From UBA1447 sp964627535 (lineage in GTDB: Bacteria; Bacillota; Clostridia; Oscillospirales; Acutalibacteraceae), in NCBI GenBank assembly GCA_964627535.1, contig CAZVJW010000018.1:6899-70898 (forward strand): a stretch of 64,000 bases of DNA, in the 5' to 3' direction. Shown here one piece after another: positions 24,610 through 33,014 of the stretch. Position numbers and translations under genes: made by a program. The first letter of the stretch is position 1, and the number at the start of each line of letters is the position of its first letter. A model generated the notes under the pieces. That model saw only the letters and a program-made list of their open reading frames with translations. It was not told the origin of the DNA and did not search any database.

Positions 24610-26409
24610 CTATCTGTACACCGGCCCGTAAGTATTGCATGCCCTGTAATCCGCGCTTTCCAAATCACCGGTGCCGAAAGCAGCCCAGGCATGCGGCCTG
24701 TAGATGTTCTCATTCGCGACATTGTGCATCGCGACAGGTATACGCAGCATACTCGCGAGGGTAATTAAATCTTTGCCGATGTGCCCGTAGGTCAGCGAGC
24801 CATGGTTTGCGCCCCAGTTCGCCATTACGGAATAAACATCCTTGAACGCGCATTTTTCGTTGGTATTCGGTACAAACCAGGTTGTCGGCCAGGTTGGGCT
24901 TGTTCTTTCGTCGAGCTTGGCATGAATTTCGTCCGGCAAAACAATTGTGTAGCCTTCCGCCAGCTGCAGCACCGGGCCGATGCCGTCAACCAAATTGAAC
25001 CGTATCATCGTAACGGGCATCTGCGCCCTTGTTTTAAACTGGGAAGAATATCCGCCGCCTCTGAAATAGCCGATATCAGCCGGACACCACTCGGTAACGG
25101 AAAGCATCGCCTCAATATCCTTGTCGTTCACGTCCCACCATTTTTTGATAACCGCTTTTCCGTCGGCATCTTTGGACATACCGGTCGCGTCAAGCGCGGC
25201 GGAACCGGAATTAATCAGATGAATGAAACCGTCTTTTGCTATTCCGTCCGGTTTGATGCCGGTAACATGCTCCACCGCTTCGGGGCTCCAATAGGTGCGG
25301 ACATCGGCGAACACGCTGGCGGTGCCGGTAAGCAGCTTGCCGGCAAGCATCGCAAGGCCGTTGAGGCCGTCGTTTTCCGTGGCGAAGACGAGCGGCTCTT
25401 TTTTGCCGTTCCAATCAAAGGATGAATTGAGGATTGCCTCTGTAAAGTCGGCATTCGGCATAAAATCCGTCCATTGCCTTTGGCCTTGGAAGCCGCCCAA
25501 AATAGCGTTGCGCCCCAGCGCTTCCTCGTGCCAGCCGTCGGTAATGCCGCTTTGGCGGGATGTTTCGGTCGGGCTGACAGTATTCAGTTTTTCGTTGCCG
25601 ATGAGGATATCGCGGCAGATGAGCGTCATTTTAATGACTAACTCCCATTCCCAATCCTTGCGCTCGCGGGGTTTGGGGTTGGTGTTGATATCGAGGCCTT
25701 CTTTGCAGTTCTTTTTCGCCCAGGCAAGCGCCTTTGCAAACTCATCATGGTCGTATATTTCGAGTTCAACCCTGCGGCTGACTTCGGACATATCCACCCA
25801 TTCCGCGCGCAGGCCGAAATACTTTTGCATAAACGCGGCATCGCAGTAAGAACCGGCTATGCCCATGGAAACCGAGCCCAACCCGACATACGCTTTGCCT
25901 TTGATTTGGCCGACCGCCGCCGCCGCGCGGGCGAAGCGGAGGATTTTCTCCTCAACATCGGCGGGGACGGTGTTGTCATTCAAATCCTGCACGTCTCTGC
26001 CGTAAATCGAAAACGCAGGCAGTCCTTTTTGGGCGTGCGCCGCCATAACGGCAGCCAGGTACACAGCGCCCGGGCGCTCTGTGCCGTTAAAGCCCCAAAC
26101 AGCTTTAATTGTCATCGGGTCCATGTCCATTGTTTCGCTGCCGTAGCACCAGCACGGGGTGACGGAAAGAGTCGCGCAGACATTTTGGGTTGAGAAGAAC
26201 TCGGCGCACTTTGCCGCTTCCGCTCCGCCGCCGATGGTGCAGGGGGAAATAACACACTCGAAGGGTGTGCCGTCGGTATAAAAAACATTCGCCTCAATGA
26301 GTTCTTTCGCCGCTTTTGCCATCGCCGCCGTTTTTTCCTCCAACGATTCGCGCACGCCGCCCCAGCGCCCGTCAATTATTGGTCTGATTCCTATTTTTGC
26401 CCTATACAT
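24610..26409 (-). CDS. fucI: L-fucose isomerase
   Basis: FucI converts L-fucose to L-fuculose, the first committed step of fucose use. The 599-residue length matches the family. It begins MYRAKIGIRPIIDGRWGGVR. The manganese site is seen in TENDGLNGLA (Glu) and FADVRTYWSP (Asp), with the late His in NIYRPHAW. AAGGAAG precedes the ATG by 6 bases. It is the last gene of the unit fucU, kinase, fucI on this strand. A GC-rich 27-base palindrome separates it from the kinase gene. Tandem TAGTGGT repeats follow its stop. Confidence 0.93.
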   Translation of the reverse strand: MYRAKIGIRPIIDGRWGGVRESLEEKTAAMAKAAKELIEANVFYTDGTPFECVISPCTIGGGAEAAKCAEFFSTQNVCATLSVTPCWCYGSETMDMDPMTIKAVWGFNGTERPGAVYLAAVMAAHAQKGLPAFSIYGRDVQDLNDNTVPADVEEKILRFARAAAAVGQIKGKAYVGLGSVSMGIAGSYCDAAFMQKYFGLRAEWVDMSEVSRRVELEIYDHDEFAKALAWAKKNCKEGLDINTNPKPRERKDWEWELVIKMTLICRDILIGNEKLNTVSPTETSRQSGITDGWHEEALGRNAILGGFQGQRQWTDFMPNADFTEAILNSSFDWNGKKEPLVFATENDGLNGLAMLAGKLLTGTASVFADVRTYWSPEAVEHVTGIKPDGIAKDGFIHLINSGSAALDATGMSKDADGKAVIKKWWDVNDKDIEAMLSVTEWCPADIGYFRGGGYSSQFKTRAQMPVTMIRFNLVDGIGPVLQLAEGYTIVLPDEIHAKLDERTSPTWPTTWFVPNTNEKCAFKDVYSVMANWGANHGSLTYGHIGKDLITLASMLRIPVAMHNVANENIYRPHAWAAFGTGDLESADYRACNTYGPVYR

Positions 26410-26471
26410 AATATCTTCCTTTCGATGTTTTTATATTGTTATTTTAATTTCGCACAAAAGTCTTGTTTGTC

Positions 26472-26498
26472 AACGGCGGGAGCAAGCCCCCGCCCTAC
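26472..26498. repeat. 27-bp GC-rich palindromic repeat, copy 1
   Basis: A GGCGGG...CCCGCC hairpin in the gap between the kinase stop and the fucI start. The same 27 bases occur again without change at 48183-48209. It behaves like a REP-type unit and may attenuate transcription into fucI. Confidence 0.75.
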
Positions 26499-27970
26499 TA
26501 TTCTACTATCGTTAAAAAACGGATATATGCCTGCTCCCATTCTTTAACATCCTTCGGCTGGTATTCTTTAACGCCCTCGCTGCGCGCGACGATTTCCCTT
26601 GCTTTGGCAATGCTCTCGATCTCGCCTGTCGCCAAGAGCTGAACCACGATGTTGCCGAGCACCGTTGCCTCGATGGGCCCCGCTATCACTTTCCGGTCGC
26701 AGGAATTCGCCGTCATTTGGCAAAGCAGCGTATCCTTCGTGCCGCCGCCGATGACATGAATAACCGGGTAGTCTTTTTCCGTGCAGTCCATGAGCTTTTC
26801 AAAGGTCACCCTGTATTTCATCGCAAGGCTTTCATAGATGCAGCGGACAATTTCGCCCACGCTCTGCGGTACATACTGCCCGGTATTTTGGCAGAACGCC
26901 CGCACCCGCTCGGGGATGTTGCCGTGCGGTACGAACTCCGGCGCGTCGGGGTTGATAAAGCACTTGAACGGCTCCGCCTCAAGCGCCAGGCGCTCCAAAT
27001 CGGCGTAGCTGTAATCGTTCCCTTTGCGGTTCCAGTGGCGGCGGCTTTCCTGAATCAGCCACAGCCCAATTATATTTTTGAGGAAGCCGATGCAGTAGCC
27101 ATAGCCGCCTTCGTTTGTCACATTCATTTTTATCGCTTTTTCGTTGACAATCGGCTCTTCGAGTTCGGTGCCGAAAAGCGACCAGGTTCCGCTGCTGATA
27201 AAGACGAAGTCCTTTTCGGCGCAGGGTACCGCAGTCAGCGCGGCCTGCGTGTCGTGCCCGCAGACGGAAATAACCGGCACTGGTTCCACCGCGCATTCCT
27301 CGCAGACCACGCCGCTGAGCGGCGCGGCGATGGTGCCGGACGGAACGATTTCATTGAGCAGTCTTGCCGGTATGCCGAGCTTCGAAAGAATCGTCTCCGA
27401 CCAATCACGTGTTTTCAAATCCACCATTTGGGATGTGGTCGCAATGGAATATTCAGTAACCTTTTTGCCGGTGAGCATATAAGTAAAAAGGTCAGGCATA
27501 AACAAAAGCTTGTCCGCCCGCTCCAAAATATGCGGACGGTAATTTTTAAGCGCCAAAAGCTGAAAAACGGTGTTCAGCTCCATAAACTGGATGCCCGTGA
27601 TGCCGTACATTTCCTCGCGCGGCATCATTTTGAAGGCTTCCTCAATCATGCCCTTTGTACGCAGGTCGCGGTAGTGAATCGGGTTTTCGAGCAGGCAGCC
27701 AAACTCATCAATTAAGCCGAAATCGACCCCCCAGGTGTCCACCCCGATGCTCTCAAAACCGCCGGCTGCTTTCGCTTTTATAATCCCCTGCTTAATCTCG
27801 TGGAATAGCCGCAAAACATCCCAATAAATGGTTCCCTGCACCTCGACAGGGTCATTGGTAAAACGGTGTATCTCCTCAAGGGTGATTTTTTCACCGTCAA
27901 AAATGCCGACAATCGCGCGCCCGCTCGAAGCGCCGAAGTCAAAAGCGAGAACTCGTTTTGTTTTTGCCAT
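26498..27970 (-). CDS. FGGY-family kinase (rhamnulokinase/L-fuculokinase)
   Basis: This 490-residue sugar kinase phosphorylates a deoxyketose; next to fucI and fucU the likely substrate is L-fuculose. Sequence features are closest to rhamnulokinase-type FGGY proteins: FDFGASSGRA (10-19), GVDTWGVDFGLID (about 78-90), HDTQAAL and SSGTWSLFG. ATG 27970 is chosen because GGAGG lies 10 bases upstream; the longer frame starting at 28015 runs past that site. It is transcribed after fucU. No aldolase gene is seen in the window. Confidence 0.88.
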   Translation of the reverse strand: MAKTKRVLAFDFGASSGRAIVGIFDGEKITLEEIHRFTNDPVEVQGTIYWDVLRLFHEIKQGIIKAKAAGGFESIGVDTWGVDFGLIDEFGCLLENPIHYRDLRTKGMIEEAFKMMPREEMYGITGIQFMELNTVFQLLALKNYRPHILERADKLLFMPDLFTYMLTGKKVTEYSIATTSQMVDLKTRDWSETILSKLGIPARLLNEIVPSGTIAAPLSGVVCEECAVEPVPVISVCGHDTQAALTAVPCAEKDFVFISSGTWSLFGTELEEPIVNEKAIKMNVTNEGGYGYCIGFLKNIIGLWLIQESRRHWNRKGNDYSYADLERLALEAEPFKCFINPDAPEFVPHGNIPERVRAFCQNTGQYVPQSVGEIVRCIYESLAMKYRVTFEKLMDCTEKDYPVIHVIGGGTKDTLLCQMTANSCDRKVIAGPIEATVLGNIVVQLLATGEIESIAKAREIVARSEGVKEYQPKDVKEWEQAYIRFLTIVE

Positions 27971-28102
27971 ATTTTTTATACCTCCGTCGCAATTGGTGTA
28001 ACGGTTGTTCGACAATTGTGGAACAATAGTGAAACGATTGAAGAACGGACTTATTATTGTTTAACTACTGTGCTGCCATCGTCCAACTATTGTTTACCAC
28101 CG

Positions 28103-28525
28103 TTAAACAACAACCCCTTTTTTCAAAACAATATTCGCGTAAATTGCCGTTTCGCCGGTCGCCACAACCGCGTATGCCTTTTTCGCCCGTTCATAAAACG
28201 CGAAACGCTCGACAAGCTCGATTTCTTTATCGCCCTCATTGCTTTCAATAATCTGTTTGTAGGTTGCCCAGATGGCGGGCGGGTTCGCGCTGTCGCCGTT
28301 ATCCATCAACGCCGCGGGGCAGCTGACATAAGTATCTAACGGAAAAAGTTTCAGGATAGCGTCAAGCAGCTCAGGCACGCCGTGGCCGTCCGCCCTGACA
28401 AGCCTTTGGGCAACCGAAGCGGAGGGGAAGTTGCCGTCACCGAGAACCAATTCGTCGCCGTGACCCATTTCCATCAACGTTTTCAGCAGTTCGGGGGATA
28501 GAATCGGAGAGATATTTTTCAGCAT
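28103..28525 (-). CDS. fucU: L-fucose mutarotase (RbsD/FucU family)
   Basis: FucU interconverts the alpha and beta anomers of fucose so that the isomerase gets its substrate. The 140-residue protein carries the family motifs GHGDELVLGDGNFP, RADGHGVPELLDAIL, LFPLD and FYERAKKAYAVVATGE. ATG 28525 with AAAGG upstream is preferred over TTG three codons earlier. It is the first gene of the fucose unit. The 130-base gap to the kinase gene is filled with imperfect repeats of ACTATTGTT and its complement, which may be regulatory. Confidence 0.88.
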   Translation of the reverse strand: MLKNISPILSPELLKTLMEMGHGDELVLGDGNFPSASVAQRLVRADGHGVPELLDAILKLFPLDTYVSCPAALMDNGDSANPPAIWATYKQIIESNEGDKEIELVERFAFYERAKKAYAVVATGETAIYANIVLKKGVVV

Positions 28526-28550
28526 ATAAAACAACCTTTACTAATTAATT

Positions 28551-28735
28551 TTGAAAAGAAGTGGAAAAGTGTGACTTCGTCACGGGAAGAGGTTGAGAAG
28601 CATAGGAGACGCGGTTGGTTGGGAAGAGTGACTTCACCGCAGAAAGTGGTCGGGAAGGATGGGGGGTTGAGATGTTTGGTTCGTTCTCCAACTTCTTTCC
28701 CACTTCTTCTCAATCGGCTCCAACTTCTTTTCTAA
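28551..28735. repeat. Dispersed repeat A, copy 2
   Basis: This ~185-bp relative of 17093-17300 is in the same orientation, again between two leftward genes (the ABC transporter and fucU). GTGTGACTTCGTCACGGGAA and TTCGTTCTCCAAC are shared. The ends are imperfectly inverted (AAAAGAAGTGG and CCAACTTCTTTT). Confidence 0.7.
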
Positions 28736-30492
28736 TCAATACTATACATATTATAAAGCTCATAGTAAATACCCTTTTTTTCAATAAGCGCCTTGTGGCT
28801 GCCCTGCTCGGCTATTCCGTCCTCCGTAAGAACCAAAATTTCACCGGCGTTCCTGATTGTTGTAAGCCGGTGGGCAACAGTTAGGGTCGTCCTGCCCTTT
28901 GCCAGGCGTTCAAGCGACTTTTGAACGATGCGTTCACTCTCGTTGTCAAGCGAGGAGGTCGCCTCATCCAAAATTAAAATCGGAGGGTCTTTCAGGAATA
29001 CACGGGCAATGGATATTCTTTGCTTTTGGCCGCCGGAAAGCTTTACGCCGCGCTCGCCCACATAAGTCTCATACCCATCGGGCAACTGTTCAATAAACTC
29101 ATGCGCTCCGGATTTTACCGCGGCATCTTTCACATCCTCTATGGAGGCGTTTTGCCTGCCGTAGGCTATGTTTTCGTAAACGGTGCCGGAGAACATATAG
29201 ACATCCTGCTGAACAACGCCGATATGGGAACGAAGCGAATAAAGCGTGATGTCCTTAATGTTTTTACCATCCAAAAGAATCTCGCCCTCTATTACTTCAT
29301 AAAAACGCGGAATCAGGTTGCAAAGCGTGGTTTTTCCGCCGCCGGAAGGGCCGACTATCGCAACATTTTCACCGGGCTGAATATGAAGGTTGAGATTTTC
29401 GAGAACGGTTTTTGTTGTGCCCGGATAAGAGAAACTGACATTTTTAAACTCGATTTCCCCCATAACGTTATCGATTGGCCGGGCGTTTTCGCTGTCCTTG
29501 CTTTCGGGGATTTCATCCATTATTTCCGCGAAGCGGTCAAGGGCGGTTATGCCTTGGTAAAACTGCTCGCTGAAATCAACAATGCGGCGGATTGACCCCA
29601 AAAGAGTGGCGACCAGGAGCAGGCTTGCCGAAAAGTCCCCCGGCGTTGTGATTTTTTTTGCCATAAATCCCGCGCCAATCGCCACAACAATGATATACAT
29701 CACGCCGTCAAACAGTCGCATGGTTGTATGAAAGTTCGCCATGTATCTGTAACTCTTGCGCTTGATTTTTAAAAACTTCTGTGTACCCTCGTCAAACTTT
29801 TCTTTTTCAACGCCTTCGTTTGCAAAAGATTTTACGACCCTGATGCCTAAGAGGCTGTCCTCTGTGCGGGCGTTTATTTCCCCTATCTGGTTTCGGGACT
29901 CTTTAAAGGTTGTTTTCATCAGAAGCCGGACACGTCTTGTAATCAAATACATGACCGGCAAAACGGTAAAGATGATAAGCGCCAGCCAGATATTCATAGA
30001 GGCAAAAATGGCAAAGCCGACAGTGATTTTTATTGCCGTTATAAAGACTTCTTCCGGCAAGTGGTGGGAAAACTCCGAAATGTCAAATAAATCGGTAGTG
30101 ATGCGGGACATCAGCTGCCCGATTTTTGTGTTATCGTAAAACGAGTAGGAGAGTGCCTGCAAATGCGAGAAAAGGCCGTTGCGCATATCCGTTTCTATTT
30201 TCGCGCCCATAACATGCCCGCCAGAAGCCATATAATAGCTTGCAGCGGCATCGACACCGCGCAGCAGAAGATAAAAGGCGACAACCGTTAAAATTCTGTG
30301 CAAAGTAAGCGATGCCGGGTCCTGAACGCCGGAATCGGTAATGTTTTTAACAATCAATGGAAGAACCAGTTCGCAGACGGTGGTCAAAGAAGCGCAAAAA
30401 AGGTCAATGACCAATAAACCCCAATATTTTTTGCAATAGGGGAAAAAGCGTTTAAGCAATTCGGAATTTTTATGTTTAAGTTCAAGCTGCAC
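28732..30492 (-). CDS. ABC exporter, fused permease and ATPase
   Basis: This protein of about 586 residues has six membrane helices (residues 15-310) and a nucleotide-binding domain. Walker A is GPSGGGKTT (about 378-386), the signature LSGGQ (about 482) and Walker B ILILDEATSSLD. It would work as a homodimer, or with a partner not in this window, and export a lipid, drug or peptide. GTG 30492, 7 bases after GGGGG, is preferred; the ATG at 30498 is only 1 base from that site. The stop codon lies inside repeat A. Confidence 0.9.
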   Translation of the reverse strand: MQLELKHKNSELLKRFFPYCKKYWGLLVIDLFCASLTTVCELVLPLIVKNITDSGVQDPASLTLHRILTVVAFYLLLRGVDAAASYYMASGGHVMGAKIETDMRNGLFSHLQALSYSFYDNTKIGQLMSRITTDLFDISEFSHHLPEEVFITAIKITVGFAIFASMNIWLALIIFTVLPVMYLITRRVRLLMKTTFKESRNQIGEINARTEDSLLGIRVVKSFANEGVEKEKFDEGTQKFLKIKRKSYRYMANFHTTMRLFDGVMYIIVVAIGAGFMAKKITTPGDFSASLLLVATLLGSIRRIVDFSEQFYQGITALDRFAEIMDEIPESKDSENARPIDNVMGEIEFKNVSFSYPGTTKTVLENLNLHIQPGENVAIVGPSGGGKTTLCNLIPRFYEVIEGEILLDGKNIKDITLYSLRSHIGVVQQDVYMFSGTVYENIAYGRQNASIEDVKDAAVKSGAHEFIEQLPDGYETYVGERGVKLSGGQKQRISIARVFLKDPPILILDEATSSLDNESERIVQKSLERLAKGRTTLTVAHRLTTIRNAGEILVLTEDGIAEQGSHKALIEKKGIYYELYNMYSID

Positions 30493-30676
30493 TTCCATAC
30501 CCCCTATTAAAAATATTAAAACAATTATACCTTATAAAAATTATTTTGCAAAGATTATTGAAATTTTTTTATTTATTTTTCGGTCTTGGTGTGTTAATCT
30601 AGATGTTAGATTTTAGACGTTAGATGATAGAAGCATATCAACCGATCACCGAAAACTGATAAGGGGCGTAGATACA

Positions 30677-32206
30677 ATGTTTGCACGCGTAAACAGCATG
30701 GGTCTTTACGGCATGGAATCTTATATGGTTGAGGCGGAGGCGGACCTTTCACAGGGCTTGCCCCGTTTTGATGTTGTGGGGCTGCCGGACACCTCCGTGA
30801 GTGAGGCGGCCGACAGGGTGCGCTCCGCCCTCAAGAACGGTGGGTTTGCTTATCCGGTAAGCCGGATTACCATCAACCTTGCCCCGGCCGACAAGCGCAA
30901 GGAAGGGCCGATTTATGACCTGCCCATTTTAATAGCGCTTTTAACCGCGAGCCGCCAGCTCCACTGCGATTTGGACGGAACAGCGTTTATCGGCGAACTT
31001 TCGTTAAACGGCGAGGTCCGGCATGTCAACGGCGCTTTGCCGATGGTAATCAAAGCGCAGGAAGCAGGCATAAAATCTGTCTTTATTCCGGAATCAAACG
31101 CGGCGGAAAGCTCTGTTGTTCGCGGCATCACTGTTTATCCTGTTAAAAGCGTTTCCCAACTGATTGACCACCTGAACGGGTTCTCCCCGATTGCACCTGT
31201 CAGTTCAATCGATTATAACGAATATGATTTACCGCCCCACGTGCCTGACTTCTGCGATGTGAGGGGGCAGATTGAGGCGCGAAGGGCATTGGAGGTGGCT
31301 GCGGCTGGAGGACACAATGTGATGATGATCGGGCCCCCGGGCTCCGGTAAAAGCATGCTCGCCAAAAGACTGCCCTCCATTTTGCCGGATATGACCTTTG
31401 AAGAAAGCCTGGAAACAACCAAACTGTATTCCATTGCAGGCACACTGCCCGAAGGAGTTTCGCTTATAAAAGCCAGGCCGTTCCGCTCACCGCACCACAC
31501 CGTTTCCCCCGCGGGATTATCGGGGGGAGGCACTATACCGCGACCGGGCGAAATTTCGCTGGCGCATAACGGCGTTTTGTTTTTGGACGAGCTGCCGGAG
31601 TTTTCCCGCACCGCAATGGAAGTTCTGCGCCAGCCGATTGAAGACGGCGTGATAACGATTTCACGGGTCGCGGGCACACTCGCTTATCCCTGCTCGATCA
31701 TGCTGGTTTGCGCCATGAACCCTTGCCCCTGCGGCTTTTTCGGCCATCCCACAAAGGACTGCACCTGCCCGAAGGGCTCCGCTGCCCGTTACCTCGCAAA
31801 AGTATCCGGGCCGCTTTTGGACAGGCTGGATATTCATGTGGAAGTGCCGCCCGTGGACTTCGACAAGCTTTCGAGCGATGAAAAAAGCGAAAGCTCGACT
31901 GAAATCCGAAAAAGAGTCAATGCCGCCAGAAAACTTCAGCAGCGCCGGTTTGAAGACACAGGCATTTCCTGCAATGCGCGCATGGATTCGGCAATGACCA
32001 AAGAGTTTTGCCGGCCTACCCCGAACGCCATGATTTTGCTCGAGCAGGCGTTTGAAAAGTTAGGGCTTTCCGCAAGAGCGTATGATAAGGTCTTGCGCGT
32101 CGCCCGAACGGTTGCCGATTTAGACTGCAGTGAAATAATAGAGGTACCCCATATTGCGGAAGCGATTCAGTTCAGAAGCCTTGACCGGAAGTTTTGGCGG
32201 AATTGA
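30677..32206 (+). CDS. YifB/ComM-family Mg-chelatase-like AAA ATPase
   Basis: This 509-residue protein has an N-terminal Lon-S5-fold domain (DVVGLPDTSVSEA, INLAPAD), an AAA domain with GPPGSGKSM (about 217-225), a cysteine-rich insertion (NPCPCGFFGHPTKDCTC) and a C-terminal winged part (LGLSARAYDKVLRVART). ComM/YifB helicases act on branched DNA during natural transformation. GGGG lies upstream of the ATG. It is divergent from the ABC exporter. Confidence 0.92.
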   Translation: MFARVNSMGLYGMESYMVEAEADLSQGLPRFDVVGLPDTSVSEAADRVRSALKNGGFAYPVSRITINLAPADKRKEGPIYDLPILIALLTASRQLHCDLDGTAFIGELSLNGEVRHVNGALPMVIKAQEAGIKSVFIPESNAAESSVVRGITVYPVKSVSQLIDHLNGFSPIAPVSSIDYNEYDLPPHVPDFCDVRGQIEARRALEVAAAGGHNVMMIGPPGSGKSMLAKRLPSILPDMTFEESLETTKLYSIAGTLPEGVSLIKARPFRSPHHTVSPAGLSGGGTIPRPGEISLAHNGVLFLDELPEFSRTAMEVLRQPIEDGVITISRVAGTLAYPCSIMLVCAMNPCPCGFFGHPTKDCTCPKGSAARYLAKVSGPLLDRLDIHVEVPPVDFDKLSSDEKSESSTEIRKRVNAARKLQQRRFEDTGISCNARMDSAMTKEFCRPTPNAMILLEQAFEKLGLSARAYDKVLRVARTVADLDCSEIIEVPHIAEAIQFRSLDRKFWRN

Positions 32207-32275
32207 AAAGGGTACGGCAAGTCATTACCTTTGTGGGGAATTTTAAATTCATGAGTATTGAAAGGAGTAACCATT

Positions 32276-32620
32276 ATGTCCGGAACTTCGTTGGATGTGA
32301 AAAAGATGTTGCAGCAATACAAATCAGATCATGGTATTTATGAGGAAGCCGAGGTTTCCACGGAGGAACACATGGCGCTTGAACTCCTTTTGGAGTCGGG
32401 GCAGCCTTTGCCCGAAGGCGTTAACTGCCGCAGGGCCAAAAACCCGAATGATACTGATTTTTTCTATAGGATTGCGGAAACAAAACTTTCGGACATGGAG
32501 ATTATTGAATTTTTAATAATTAATCAAGCAAAGACTCTCCGATCAATTAAAACAACGGTTACCTTTTTACTTGCAGCTGTTATTATTGCAATTATTTTGT
32601 TGCTGATTGCTTTTGCTTAG
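32276..32620 (+). CDS. Small protein with C-terminal membrane anchor
   Basis: This 114-residue protein starts at ATG 32276, eight bases after AAAGGAG. Residues 1-85 are polar and helical and the last 25 residues form one membrane helix, so it is probably a tail-anchored cytoplasmic protein. I recognise no family. It follows yifB by about 70 bases and is closed by a strong terminator. Confidence 0.7.
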   Translation: MSGTSLDVKKMLQQYKSDHGIYEEAEVSTEEHMALELLLESGQPLPEGVNCRRAKNPNDTDFFYRIAETKLSDMEIIEFLIINQAKTLRSIKTTVTFLLAAVIIAIILLLIAFA

Positions 32621-32651
32621 TATGATATCGCAAAATACAGGGTGAATTGTT

Positions 32652-32684
32652 GGGCAGGCACATTCGTGCCTGCCCCGGCTTTTT
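32652..32684 (+). terminator. Terminator
   Basis: GGGCAGGCAC pairs perfectly with GTGCCTGCCC around ATTC, followed by CGGCTTTTT. It ends 10 bases before a mobile element. Confidence 0.8.
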
Positions 32685-32693
32685 GAAGTGTAA

Positions 32694-32794
32694 TACTAAT
32701 CCCTTTTTAAAACATAGCTAAAAATTCAGCACAAAAACCCATTTGTCAAAGGTTTTTGCTTGATTTCATAGAGGTTTTATAATCGGGATTAGTA
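32694..32794. mobile_element. MITE-like element, family 2 (TSD TAA)
   Basis: This 101-bp element has perfect 7-bp ends TACTAAT / ATTAGTA and an internal hairpin AAAAACCC...GGTTTTT. It is flanked on both sides by TAA. It is closely related to the copies at 51751 and 59421. Confidence 0.85.
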
Positions 32795-32910
32795 TAAAAA
32801 ACTTGTTCGACATTTGTTGAGTAGTTTGAAAAATCAGCTTTTACTACAGGGGGCAGTTGAATCTTCAAATCGCCTGAAATTCATACGATAAAATATATTA
32901 CTAAAAAAAA

Positions 32911-32939
32911 TTGACAATTAGAAAACAATATGATACATT
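32911..32939 (+). promoter_or_regulatory. Promoter of the 1116-residue surface protein gene
   Basis: TTGACA (32911-32916), 17-base spacer and TACATT (32934-32939) with an extended -10 TGA. It lies about 75 bases upstream of the ATG. Confidence 0.6.
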
Positions 32940-33014
32940 TAGCGAAATAAATATATTTTTTTAAGATTTGTCTCAGAAACAGTTATCTTTAACATTATTG
33001 ATGGAGGTAATTTT

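Noticed and set aside
26717..27715. A 332-residue open frame on the plus strand across the FGGY kinase gene
   Set aside because: Antisense shadow in GC-richer DNA; the kinase on the other strand has all family motifs.
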